A stretch of 64,000 nt of DNA from Terriglobia bacterium (GTDB taxonomy: Bacteria > Acidobacteriota > Terriglobia > JAIQFV01), in the NCBI GenBank assembly GCA_020073085.1, contig JAIQFV010000014.1, forward strand, positions 99,260 to 163,259, in the 5' to 3' direction. Below the pieces are notes generated by a model. It made no database searches. It was not told where the DNA came from and was given only the letters and a program-made list of their open reading frames with translations. Below are positions 32,760 through 41,848 of this stretch, piece by piece. The first letter of the stretch is position 1. Each line of letters starts with the position of its first letter. Position numbers and translations under genes: made by a program.

Positions 32760-34736
32760 ATGCCTGAGAGACGCAAATGGAGCCCGGTCGGGCTCCGTCA
32801 GAACAGGAGTCATTCCAAAGGAGAGGCCCGGGAGGGCATTTACCGAAATTATGTCGTGCTGTTCCTCCTAATTGGTGTGGTGTACCTCGCCACGATAACG
32901 GATACGGCGTTTGACTGGATCAGCGACGGGCAGGTCATGTTCGATACGGCAGTCAGCCTGCACGAATTCGGGGAATTTGGAATCAGTCCAGCCGAGGTGG
33001 ATGCCAACACCGGGATGAGTGGGACGACCGATTACTATGGAAAGTACGGTCTGGGCCTCTCCTTCGTCGAACAGATCCCCCTGTGGTTCGTTTCCCCCGT
33101 GGAAAAAATCTTCGGAGAGGGGCGAAGCAATGTTCTGTTTCCTTTGATGAACATGCTGATTACCGCCCTTTCGGCGCTCCTTGTTGCTCTGTGTCTTCGC
33201 GATTTGGGTTTCCGCTTCCGGACCTGTTCCCTGGGCGCCCTTGGATTTGCCTTTGGCACTCCAGCGTGGCCATACACATCCTATGATTTCAGCGAGCCCC
33301 TGCAGGCCCTCTGTTTGGTCGCGGCTTTTTGGTTCATCCTCCACGCGACGAGAAATCATCCTCCCTCTCCAATTCATGTGGCGATGGGCGGTTTTGCCCT
33401 GGGATATGCCGTCTTCACCAAAGCGCTGCTGCTCATCGTGATCCCCTGGTACGCCATCTACCTATGGATGTCTTTGGGAGGGGCCCCGCTGAAGCGGCTT
33501 CGGCAGTGTGCATGGTTTCTGACGCCCCTGCTCCTGTGGGGAGTCACCCTGGCCGCTCTTAATGTTCATCGTTTCGGATCTATCTTTGAGTTCGGGTATG
33601 GAGGAGAAACGAAGAGATTCACTACCCCACTGTTGACGGGACTGTTCGGTTTGCTCCTCAGCCCAAGCAAAGGTCTCATTTTCTATGCTCCCCTCTCGAT
33701 TCTGGTACTTTGGGCACTGTGGAAGTTCCGCAAGACTTTTTACCGGGAGGTCTTCTTATTTGTCACCGTCTTCGCGGTTATTGTGGTGACAAACTCGATG
33801 TGGTGGTCGTGGGAGGGTGGAATTTCATGGGGGCCTCGTCTGCTGATGCCGATGATTCCGCTCCTCGCGGTCAGTGCGGCGATGGTGATTGAGTCCTCGC
33901 ACTGGACCCTGCCCGTGTTCATCTCCCTCGCAGGGGTCGGAGCCGCGATCAACCTGCTCGGAGTCCTGGTAAATTTCTTGGTCTGGGTCAATGCGGTCGG
34001 CGCGAACCAGATCCGGCTCCCCCTCAACCTTCGGGGTCGCTCGGCCTATGCCTTCGTCGAGCACGACGGTAAGCGTTGGGTTCGACCTCCTTTTGCCATG
34101 TGGTACATCCCGGCATTGAGTCCTATACGGGGGCATGCGTGGCTGCTACGTCTGCGCTATTTTGGAGTGCCGTTTTCCTTAAACACACTTACTTCTTCCT
34201 CTTCAGGCCCCTTGCCGAAAGTCAGCTTTCCTCCGGTCGAAATTGACTTTGCGTTACTTAAAAATGAGTTCGCGCTTTCTCACCTTCGGTCGGCGCATTT
34301 TTGGCTTTATGAGACGGTGACGGGCCAGCCGAGGGAGGAGATTTTCACCTATCCGGTGTACGGGATTTCGATTGAGCGGCAAGGGGACCGGGCGGTGGCG
34401 AAGGGGGATGGGGAGCGGGCTGTGGAATGTTACGCGCGGGGGGCGGAGCTGGTGCCGAATTACGCCAGTCCGGCGCTGAAGCTGTCGCGGCTGCAGGTGG
34501 AACGGGGAAGGGTGGGAGAGGGGGTGGAAACCCTGCGGCGGTATCTGTCGCGGGGAGACCGGAATCAGGACCAGGAACGGGCGGTGCGATTGCAGCTGGC
34601 GCAGATCTACGAGAAAGCGGGATACCGGGAGGCGGCACTCGAGCAGTACCGGAGCTATCTCACACTGCAGCCGAGCGAAGAGAACCGGACCGCCATCGAG
34701 CGGCACATTGCCGAGCTCTCTAGGGCCCACCCCTGA
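32760..34736 (+). CDS. GT-C-like membrane protein with TPR tail (tandem copy 1)
   Basis: This 658-residue protein has about ten membrane helices and a C-terminal TPR-like domain (about residues 540-650). The first periplasmic loop has D-G-Q-V-M-F-D-T-A-V-S-L-H-E-F-G-E and Y-Y-G-K-Y-G-L-G, followed by G-E-G-R-S-N-V-L-F-P; the family is not one I can name with certainty, but the plan is GT-C. W-S-W-E-G-G-I-S-W-G-P-R-L-L-M-P in the middle is strongly kept in the three copies. It is a tandem paralogue of the next two genes; its last 420 bp are almost identical to those of copy 2. ATG 32760 is preferred to GTG 32754. Confidence 0.75.
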   Translation: MPERRKWSPVGLRQNRSHSKGEAREGIYRNYVVLFLLIGVVYLATITDTAFDWISDGQVMFDTAVSLHEFGEFGISPAEVDANTGMSGTTDYYGKYGLGLSFVEQIPLWFVSPVEKIFGEGRSNVLFPLMNMLITALSALLVALCLRDLGFRFRTCSLGALGFAFGTPAWPYTSYDFSEPLQALCLVAAFWFILHATRNHPPSPIHVAMGGFALGYAVFTKALLLIVIPWYAIYLWMSLGGAPLKRLRQCAWFLTPLLLWGVTLAALNVHRFGSIFEFGYGGETKRFTTPLLTGLFGLLLSPSKGLIFYAPLSILVLWALWKFRKTFYREVFLFVTVFAVIVVTNSMWWSWEGGISWGPRLLMPMIPLLAVSAAMVIESSHWTLPVFISLAGVGAAINLLGVLVNFLVWVNAVGANQIRLPLNLRGRSAYAFVEHDGKRWVRPPFAMWYIPALSPIRGHAWLLRLRYFGVPFSLNTLTSSSSGPLPKVSFPPVEIDFALLKNEFALSHLRSAHFWLYETVTGQPREEIFTYPVYGISIERQGDRAVAKGDGERAVECYARGAELVPNYASPALKLSRLQVERGRVGEGVETLRRYLSRGDRNQDQERAVRLQLAQIYEKAGYREAALEQYRSYLTLQPSEENRTAIERHIAELSRAHP

Positions 34737-34828
34737 ACGATCTTGAAGTGTGCTAAATTGTCTCAGCGGTTTGCTGCCGTAAGACTCGAGGTGGCGGACC
34801 AGGAATTTCCGACCGTCTGCAGATCCTC

Positions 34829-36844
34829 ATGAGCACGAAAACCAAATCACGACGAACTCCGAGGTCCAAAGCAGAGGCTGCAGTCACTGAGCGGACAGAT
34901 CCGAGCCAGGAGTCCGCGAAATCAGTTGGGAGTTCCACAGGCACGCCCCACCCCAAACGTCATCGACACGTCCATCTCTTCATTCTGATCTGCCTGGTTT
35001 ACCTTTGCACCCTGACCGACAGAGCCTTCGACTGGATTGGCGATGGCCAGGTGATGTTCGACACGGCGGTCAGTTTACACGAGTTTGGAGAGCTGGGAAT
35101 CAGTACGGAAGCGGTCCAGGACCTGAGTGAGGGAGGGGGAACGACGGATTATTATGGCAAATACGGGCTCGGGTTCTCGGTGGTGGAACAGGTTCCGCTC
35201 ATGTTGGTGACGCCGGTCGAGAAGCTCTTCGGCGAGGGGAGGAGCAATGTCCTCTTTCCGATGATGAATATGCTCCTCACCGCCCTGACGGCCTTGCTGG
35301 TGGCACTGTGCCTTCAGGAGATGGGCTTTCGATCCAGAACGCAATGGTGGGCAGCCCTGGGGTTCGCTTTTGCGACTCCTGCATGGCCTTATGTGTCGTA
35401 CGACTTCAGCGAACCTCTGCAGGCTCTTTGTCTGATTGCAGCCTTCTGGTTTTCACTTCGAGTGAAAGAAGCCAGACAGCCCTCTTTCCTCTATCCAGCG
35501 TTGGTTGGATTCGCGCTTGGATTCGCCGTCCTCTCAAAGCAGCAGCTCGTGATTCTGATTCCCGCCTATGCCCTCTACCTCTGGATGTGCTTGGTCGGAG
35601 GCAGGAAGCAGAGGCAGCGCAGTTTCGGATGGTTCATGATTACCCTGGGCATTTGGGGAGTGGCGATTGCCGCGCTCAATCACCATCGGTTCGGCTCCAT
35701 TTTCGCTTCCGGCTACGGCGATATCGGGATGAAATTCAGCACACCCATCCTGACCGGCTTGTACGGTCTTTTGATTGGCCCCAACAAAGGGATCGTCTTT
35801 TATGCACCCCTCACTGTCCTGGTTCCCTGGTCCCTTTGGAAGATGCGCCGCCAGTACCGCATTGAATTGGCATATTTTGCGTCGGTTTTTGCTCTGCATA
35901 TCCTGTTGATCTCGAAATGGTACTCCTGGGAGGGAGGGGCATCCTGGGGTCCCCGCCTGCTGATGTCAGTGATCCCTCTGATGGTAGTGTGTGCGGCCAT
36001 GCTTCTGGATTCGGTGCGATGGTCTTTCCATGCCTTTGTCGGCTGTGTGGCTGCTGGAATCATCATTAACCTCCTTGGGGTGTCAATGAATTTTCTGGTG
36101 TGGTTGAACGCCGTGGACACAAATCGCATCCGTCTTCCTCTGGAGACTCGCGGGAGGCCAACCCGAGAGTATATTGAGCATGATGGAAAACGATGGTTCC
36201 GTCCCTACCTCGCGACTAACTTTGTCCCGGTCCTGAGCCCAATTCTGGGACATGCATGGCTCCTTCGATTGCGTTACAGGGGAATTCCTTTCAGACTGAA
36301 CGGAACGAATGACGGGTCGACACCGATGGTCTCGTATCCGCCGATAGAGATCAACTTGGGGTTGATCAAAGACCCTTTTTTTCAATCCCACCTTCGGTCG
36401 CCGCATTTCTGGCTTTATGAGACGGTGACTCATCAGCCCCGAGAGGAGATTTTCACCTATCCGGTGTATGGGATTTCGATTGAGCGGCAAGGGGACCGGG
36501 CGGTGGCGAAGGGGGATGGAGAGCGGGCTGTGGAATGTTACGCGCGGGCGGCGGAACTGGTGCCGAATTACGCCAGTCCGGCGTTGAAGCTGTCGCGGCT
36601 GCAGGTGGAACGGGGGAGGGTGGGAGAGGGGGTGGAGACCCTGCGGCGGTACCTTTCCCGGGGAGACCGGAATCAGGATCAGGAACGGGCGGTGCGACTG
36701 CAGCTGGCACGGATCTACGAAAAGGCGGGATACCGGGAGGCGGCGCTCGACCAGTTTCAGAGCTATCTCACACTGCAGCCGAGCGAGGAGAACCGGACCG
36801 CCATCGAGCGGCACATGGCCGAACTCACGGGGGTCCACCGTTGA
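34829..36844 (+). CDS. GT-C-like membrane protein with TPR tail (tandem copy 2)
   Basis: This 671-residue paralogue of the flanking genes has a basic, Ser/Thr-rich cytoplasmic N-terminus of about 48 residues (K-T-K-S-R-R-T-P-R-S-K), then the conserved D-G-Q-V-M-F-D-T-A-V-S-L-H-E-F-G loop, Y-Y-G-K-Y-G-L-G, W-Y-S-W-E-G-G-A-S-W-G-P-R-L-L-M and the TPR-like tail. The upstream gap (34737-34828), the start region and the first codons closely match those of copy 3, while the last 420 bp closely match copy 1. It is thus a mosaic of its neighbours. The function is unknown and presumably glycan transfer. Confidence 0.75.
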   Translation: MSTKTKSRRTPRSKAEAAVTERTDPSQESAKSVGSSTGTPHPKRHRHVHLFILICLVYLCTLTDRAFDWIGDGQVMFDTAVSLHEFGELGISTEAVQDLSEGGGTTDYYGKYGLGFSVVEQVPLMLVTPVEKLFGEGRSNVLFPMMNMLLTALTALLVALCLQEMGFRSRTQWWAALGFAFATPAWPYVSYDFSEPLQALCLIAAFWFSLRVKEARQPSFLYPALVGFALGFAVLSKQQLVILIPAYALYLWMCLVGGRKQRQRSFGWFMITLGIWGVAIAALNHHRFGSIFASGYGDIGMKFSTPILTGLYGLLIGPNKGIVFYAPLTVLVPWSLWKMRRQYRIELAYFASVFALHILLISKWYSWEGGASWGPRLLMSVIPLMVVCAAMLLDSVRWSFHAFVGCVAAGIIINLLGVSMNFLVWLNAVDTNRIRLPLETRGRPTREYIEHDGKRWFRPYLATNFVPVLSPILGHAWLLRLRYRGIPFRLNGTNDGSTPMVSYPPIEINLGLIKDPFFQSHLRSPHFWLYETVTHQPREEIFTYPVYGISIERQGDRAVAKGDGERAVECYARAAELVPNYASPALKLSRLQVERGRVGEGVETLRRYLSRGDRNQDQERAVRLQLARIYEKAGYREAALDQFQSYLTLQPSEENRTAIERHMAELTGVHR

Positions 36845-36936
36845 ACGATCTTGAAGTGTGCTAAATTGTCGGAGCGGTTTGCCGCCGAAAGAATCGCTTT
36901 GGCGAATCCGGAGTTTCCATTCGCCTGCAGATCCTC

Positions 36937-38958
36937 ATGAGCACGAAAACCAAATCACGACAGACTCCAAGGTCCCCAATGGCGGCTGCGGCCACCAAGC
37001 GGACCGGTCCAAGTCAAGAGTCCGCGAAATCCGGTGGGAGTTCCCTAGGTCCGCCCCGCCCCACGCGTCGTCGACACATCCTTCTCTTTATCCTGATCTG
37101 CCTGGTTTACCTTTGCACCATGACCGACAAGGCTTTCGACTGGATCACTGATGGTCAGGTGATGTTCGACACGGCGGTCAGCTTGCACGAGTTCGGAGAA
37201 CTAGGCATCAGTCCCGAGTCGGTCCAGAAACCAACCGCCTTAGATGATGCCTCCGACCATTATGGAAAATATGGCCTCGGACTCTCGGTGGTGGAACAGG
37301 TTCCACTCTTGCTGGTGACGCCGGTGGAGAGGATCTTCGGTGAGGGCAGAAGCAACGTCCTCTTTCCGATGATGAATATGATCGTCACGGCTCTGACCGC
37401 CTTGCTGGTGGCACTCTGCCTGCAGGATCTGGGCTTTCGATCCGCATGGCAATGGTGGGCAGCTGTGGGGTTCGCTTTTGCAACCCCTGCATGGCCTTAC
37501 GTGTCGTACGACTTCAGCGAACCCTTGCAAGCTCTTTGTCTGGTTGCAGCCTTCTGGTTCCTCTTGCACGCAACAAAAGTCCTTCCACGCTCCTCTCTCT
37601 GGGTGGCTGCGGCAGGATTTACCTTGGGGTTTGCAGTTCTAACGAAACAGCAACTTGTCATTCTAGTTCCAGCTTACATCCTTTACTTCTGGATTGCCAT
37701 TCCCGGTCCCGGACTGCCGAAGCGTCGCCTCCTGGGGTGGTTTCTGCTTCCCATGATCGTTTGGGGGGGTGCGATCGCCGCTCTTAATCTCTATCGATTC
37801 GGCTCGATCTTCGCGTCCGGTTATGAACGCCTCGATTCAAAATTCAACACGCCCTTGTTGAGCGGCTTGTACGGCCTGTTGCTTAGTCCGAACAAAGGGA
37901 TCATCTTCTATGCGCCCCTGAGTATTCTGGTTCCATGGTCTCTTTGGAAGCTCCGCAAGAGCAATCGCCGGGAACTGACTTTTTTTTCAGCGGTGTTCCT
38001 GATCCAGATCGTTCTGATAGCAAAATGGTTTGCGTGGGAAGGGGGAGCGTCCTGGGGCCCGCGCTTGTTGATGCCCATCATCCCTCTCCTGACAGTTTGT
38101 GCCTCCATGCTGCTTGGGTCCATCCATGGTTCGTTCCCGGCTTTTGTGAGTTGTGTCACTTTGGGGGTTCTAGTTAACTTTCTCGGGGTTTCAGTCAACT
38201 TTCTCACCTGGTTGAACGCGGTCGACACCAACACGATTCGTCTTCCCCTGCAAATTCGAGGGCGTAGTCCGAAGTTGTATGTGGAACACGATGGGAAACG
38301 CTGGTTTCGACCATACACTGCAACCAACTATGTCCCGGCCCTGAGCCCCATCCTGGGCCACGTCTGGCTTTTAAGGCTGAGGTATTTCGGGATCCCCTTC
38401 TCCCTGGAAGCATTGGAAAACGGTACGCTGACCTCCCCGGTGGTGTCGTATCCTCCGATTGAGATGAATTTCACGTTGTCGGATGATCCGTTTTTTCGTT
38501 CACAGCTGGGGTCAGCCCATTTTTGGTTGTACGAAACGTTGACGCATCAACGGCGCGAGGAAATCTTTACGTACCCCGTGTATGGAATCTCGATCGAACG
38601 CCAGGGAGACCGGGCAGCGGCAAAAGGCAATCAGGAGCGGGCCCTGGAGTGTTACTCTCGAGCAGTCAGGTTGGTGCCGAATTATGCCAGTCCGGCGCTG
38701 AAGCTGTCGCGGCTGCAGGTGGAACGGGGAAGGGTGGGAGAGGGGGTGGAGACCCTGCGGCGGTATCTGTCACAGGGGGAGCAGAATCGGGATCAGGAGC
38801 GGGCCGTGCGTCTGCAACTGGCGCAGATCTACGAGACCATCGGATCTCGCGACGCCGCCGTGGAACAATTTCGGATTTACCTCACGCTGCAGCCGAGCGA
38901 GGAGAATCGGAATGCGGTTCAGCGTCACCTTCTGGAACTTGCCACACCGCACCCATGA
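36937..38958 (+). CDS. GT-C-like membrane protein with TPR tail (tandem copy 3)
   Basis: This 673-residue third tandem copy shares the loop motif D-G-Q-V-M-F-D-T-A-V-S-L-H-E-F-G-E, H-Y-G-K-Y-G-L-G, F-A-W-E-G-G-A-S-W-G-P-R-L-L-M-P and a TPR-like tail. The 3' end is mostly diverged from copies 1 and 2, except for a patch of about 100 bp (38672-38770) that is almost identical to copy 1 (34450-34549), which suggests patchy gene conversion. The gap before it (36845-36936) repeats the gap before copy 2. The likely role is membrane sugar transfer with a protein-interacting tail. Confidence 0.75.
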   Translation: MSTKTKSRQTPRSPMAAAATKRTGPSQESAKSGGSSLGPPRPTRRRHILLFILICLVYLCTMTDKAFDWITDGQVMFDTAVSLHEFGELGISPESVQKPTALDDASDHYGKYGLGLSVVEQVPLLLVTPVERIFGEGRSNVLFPMMNMIVTALTALLVALCLQDLGFRSAWQWWAAVGFAFATPAWPYVSYDFSEPLQALCLVAAFWFLLHATKVLPRSSLWVAAAGFTLGFAVLTKQQLVILVPAYILYFWIAIPGPGLPKRRLLGWFLLPMIVWGGAIAALNLYRFGSIFASGYERLDSKFNTPLLSGLYGLLLSPNKGIIFYAPLSILVPWSLWKLRKSNRRELTFFSAVFLIQIVLIAKWFAWEGGASWGPRLLMPIIPLLTVCASMLLGSIHGSFPAFVSCVTLGVLVNFLGVSVNFLTWLNAVDTNTIRLPLQIRGRSPKLYVEHDGKRWFRPYTATNYVPALSPILGHVWLLRLRYFGIPFSLEALENGTLTSPVVSYPPIEMNFTLSDDPFFRSQLGSAHFWLYETLTHQRREEIFTYPVYGISIERQGDRAAAKGNQERALECYSRAVRLVPNYASPALKLSRLQVERGRVGEGVETLRRYLSQGEQNRDQERAVRLQLAQIYETIGSRDAAVEQFRIYLTLQPSEENRNAVQRHLLELATPHP

Positions 38959-39198
38959 AAAATTCTGTTCATGAACTTGGCGGGCCGGGCTCGATCGCTC
39001 CTCCCGTGCTGAGCGGACCAAGCGGGCTGGTGTGATTTATTTCAACGGAAGCCATGCGCGAGGCCATTCCTTGCTGAGTCTCTTGTGCAGTCCGAGGCTG
39101 CCATTTCTTCGGGACGATACGCGCTTCGAGCAGAGTCATCATGGGGGACAATCGGCCATGATATCGAGGGCGCGTCAAAAGCTTTTTTGAAAGACCTT

Positions 39199-40947
39199 AT
39201 GAAATCGGATTCGCCAATCCAAAATGACAGGCAGCCGGGAACCTTGTTGCATTCCGAGCCGGGCCCACGGACCGTTTCCATCAAGGTGTGGGTCGCGGCC
39301 GCCCTCCTCTTGACGCTTTTTGCAGCGCAAAACATCTACGAGATGCGTCGCGAGAGTTGCACGAGTGATGAGGTGGTGCACCTTCCGGCCGGCCTCACCT
39401 ACCTGCTGAAACGAGATTTTCGTTTGAATCCGGAACATCCTCCGCTCCTCAAGGTGCTGTGTGCCCTCCCGTTGCTGGCCCTCCGTCCCCGGGTCGATTT
39501 CAATGACCCGGCGTGGAGTGTTCCACCCCACCAGTCAGAGTTTGGATCGCATCTGTTGTACTCCAACGATGCGGACCGCCTGCTTTTTTGGGGCCGCCTG
39601 CCGATTGTTCTAATTTCCACCACCCTGGGATTCTTCGTTTTTCGTTGGGCTCAACAGCTTTATGGAAGCACTTCCGGGTTATTCGCTTTGGGGTTATTTG
39701 CTTTTTCGCCTAATCTCGTCGCCCATTCTCATTTTGTGACCACCGATGCCGGGGTCACCGCCTTCCTCACAATCGCCTTTTATTTTTTATGGCGGCATTT
39801 ATGTCGGGGGGACCGGCGAGCGCTCTACTGGAGTTCGCTGACAATGGGAGCGGCCCTCGCTGCAAAATTCAGCGCAATCGTCCTCTTTCCTGTTGCACTC
39901 ATTCTTCTGTGGGTATTTCCCCGAGCCGATTCTAAAGCCAATGCCCCTGTGGCGGCGTCAACCTCCGGAGATCCCCAGAAGCATCGGAATGCGAAAGCTC
40001 AAAGAAGACCCCGGAAGAGGAACGAGTCTTTTCGCCTCCCAAAAGGATCCTGGAAGTCATTTCTGCGATTAGATCGGTCGAAACTATTCGCCCTGACCAT
40101 CCTGGTGGGCGTTTGCCTTCTGGTGGTGCAGGGTGCTTATTTGGGATCTCACGACCCCACCCTCTATTACAAGGGAATGGAGCAGGTCAACAAAAACCAT
40201 CGCCCCGATTTCCTTTATTACTTTTATGGCACCTTCAAAGAGGGGGGCTGGTGGTATTACTTTCTTGCCGCGTTCCTGGTTAAAGCGACGTCTCCCTTCA
40301 TCATTCTGGTTTTGCTCCGGGGTGCTCTTTTTGTGAAGAACTGGAAGCAAGAGTGGAAAACCGCTGCTTTTCTCACCCTTCCGGCTGCCGTTTATTTTGC
40401 GGCAGTCTCGGCACTTGCCGATCCACTGGGGGTGCGCTACCTGCTTCCCGTTTTTCCATTTCTCATGGTCTATGCAGCCGGAGCTCTGAGTCTCCTGGCC
40501 CCGAAGAAACTAGCTTTCTGGACGCTCTGGATTCTTCTGGGGTGGCATGTTGCATCGTCCGTGATGGCATTTCCACATCATCTATCCTACTTCAACGAAT
40601 TTGTCGGAGGACCTACTCATGGCATGGACTGGTTGGATGACTCCAACGTGGACTGGGGCCAGGAGCTGAAGTCTTTGAGAAAAGTCCTGGATGAACGCGG
40701 TATCTCATCTGTCACGCTCTATTCATTTTCGAGGTTTGACAATCCCGAATATTATGGAATCCACTGTATCCGTCCGACTCGTTTTGAATGGGCTGCCATC
40801 GTAACAAACCCCGCTCCACCCCACGGGTTTTATGCCGTCAGTGCACACTGGTTGGCCCGACAGAAGGCCCTGGGTGTTGATTGGATGAAACGATTTCCCG
40901 TTATAGCAAACCTCGGAAACTCGATGCTCGTGTTCCAGATTTCATGA
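39199..40947 (+). CDS. GT39-like phospholipid-carrier-dependent glycosyltransferase
   Basis: This protein (582 residues from ATG 39199) has about ten membrane helices. The first loop carries C-T-S-D-E-V-V-H-L-P-A-G-L and L-N-P-E-H-P-P-L-L-K, the D-E and E-H-P pattern of PMT/ArnT-type GT-C enzymes that use polyprenyl-phosphate sugars. Further on, G-V-R-Y-L-L-P-V-F-P-F and D-S-N-V-D-W-G-Q-E-L are conserved in bacterial relatives. A basic insertion (about 250-285, P-Q-K-H-R-N-A-K-A-Q-R-R-P-R-K-R) interrupts the membrane domain. The frame is open upstream to 39085, but that part lacks family features. Confidence 0.83.
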   Translation: MKSDSPIQNDRQPGTLLHSEPGPRTVSIKVWVAAALLLTLFAAQNIYEMRRESCTSDEVVHLPAGLTYLLKRDFRLNPEHPPLLKVLCALPLLALRPRVDFNDPAWSVPPHQSEFGSHLLYSNDADRLLFWGRLPIVLISTTLGFFVFRWAQQLYGSTSGLFALGLFAFSPNLVAHSHFVTTDAGVTAFLTIAFYFLWRHLCRGDRRALYWSSLTMGAALAAKFSAIVLFPVALILLWVFPRADSKANAPVAASTSGDPQKHRNAKAQRRPRKRNESFRLPKGSWKSFLRLDRSKLFALTILVGVCLLVVQGAYLGSHDPTLYYKGMEQVNKNHRPDFLYYFYGTFKEGGWWYYFLAAFLVKATSPFIILVLLRGALFVKNWKQEWKTAAFLTLPAAVYFAAVSALADPLGVRYLLPVFPFLMVYAAGALSLLAPKKLAFWTLWILLGWHVASSVMAFPHHLSYFNEFVGGPTHGMDWLDDSNVDWGQELKSLRKVLDERGISSVTLYSFSRFDNPEYYGIHCIRPTRFEWAAIVTNPAPPHGFYAVSAHWLARQKALGVDWMKRFPVIANLGNSMLVFQIS

Positions 40948-41125
40948 GGAGGGTTCTCGAGTCATGCGGCGGTAGGCCGAGAGGCGAGCCGTAGGTTCTG
41001 GGGTCCGGTGTGTCCGACTTCCTGGAGCAGAAGCTGAGGATTTCACCTGCTCCCGCTCCCGGATGGACCTTTTCCGATGCCGGTGCAACCACTGTAGTAT
41101 AATCCGCCCGTTCCACTGGGGGTTT

Positions 41126-41848
41126 ATGTACAAGGGACTGAAAATCACTGTGGTCATTCCCTGTCTAAACGAAGAGGATGGCATCCGGAAGGTCTTAAGC
41201 AATGTCCCGGCGTTTGTCGATGAAGTTCTGGTCGTCGATAACTCTTCGACCGACCGGACCGCGGAAGTCGCGCAATCGATGGGGGCCAAAGTAATCACCG
41301 AGGAGCTGCGTGGCTATGGAAGGGCATACAAGAAGGGACTCCTTCACGCCGCGGGTGACGTCATTGTGACCCTGGACGGCGACCACTCCTATCCGGTGGA
41401 CGCCATTTCCTACTTGATTGAATCGTTGCTTCGTGAAAAGGTCGGCTTTGTATCCGCCTCCCGCTTTCCTATTCTCAATCCTCAGTCCATGTCGATGAAG
41501 CACCATATCGGAAATTCCATCCTTTCACTGGTGTTTTCCACTCTGTTCTGGCGGTGGGTGCGGGATTCTCAGTCGGGGATGTGGGTATTCTATAAGTGGG
41601 GGCTGGAATACATGCAGCTCTACAGCGATGGGATGCCGTTTTCCGAAGAGATCAAGATCGAAGCGATTACCCATCGCAAGATAGGTTTCAAGGAAATCCA
41701 TATTGAGTACTCCACCCGGGTGGGAGAGAAGAAACTGCAACCGTGGAGAGATGGGATCGAGAACCTGGTCTACCTCTTCCGGAAGCGGTGGTTGGTCTGG
41801 CGACGGCACTGGTTCAAGTCACCCGATAACGAGACAGCAGCCCCATGA
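41126..41848 (+). CDS. GT2 family glycosyltransferase, polyprenyl-phosphate sugar synthase-like
   Basis: This 240-residue GT-A enzyme has V-V-I-P-C-L-N-E-E near the start, V-V-D-N-S-S-T-D-R-T, the intact metal motif L-D-G-D-H-S-Y-P, and S-A-S-R-F. It looks like a dolichyl-phosphate mannose/glucose synthase type enzyme that loads a lipid carrier on the cytoplasmic face, which the GT39-like gene before it and the membrane protein after it could use. ATG 41126 is preferred. TATAAT at 41098-41103 lies a suitable distance upstream, but no -35 is evident. The stop overlaps the next start (ATGA), so the two are translationally coupled. Confidence 0.87.
   Translation: MYKGLKITVVIPCLNEEDGIRKVLSNVPAFVDEVLVVDNSSTDRTAEVAQSMGAKVITEELRGYGRAYKKGLLHAAGDVIVTLDGDHSYPVDAISYLIESLLREKVGFVSASRFPILNPQSMSMKHHIGNSILSLVFSTLFWRWVRDSQSGMWVFYKWGLEYMQLYSDGMPFSEEIKIEAITHRKIGFKEIHIEYSTRVGEKKLQPWRDGIENLVYLFRKRWLVWRRHWFKSPDNETAAP

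Noticed and set aside
41073..41103. Promoter with TATAAT before the GT2 at 41126
   Set aside because: The -10 is perfect but no -35 or extended -10 accompanies it; mentioned only in the gene entry.
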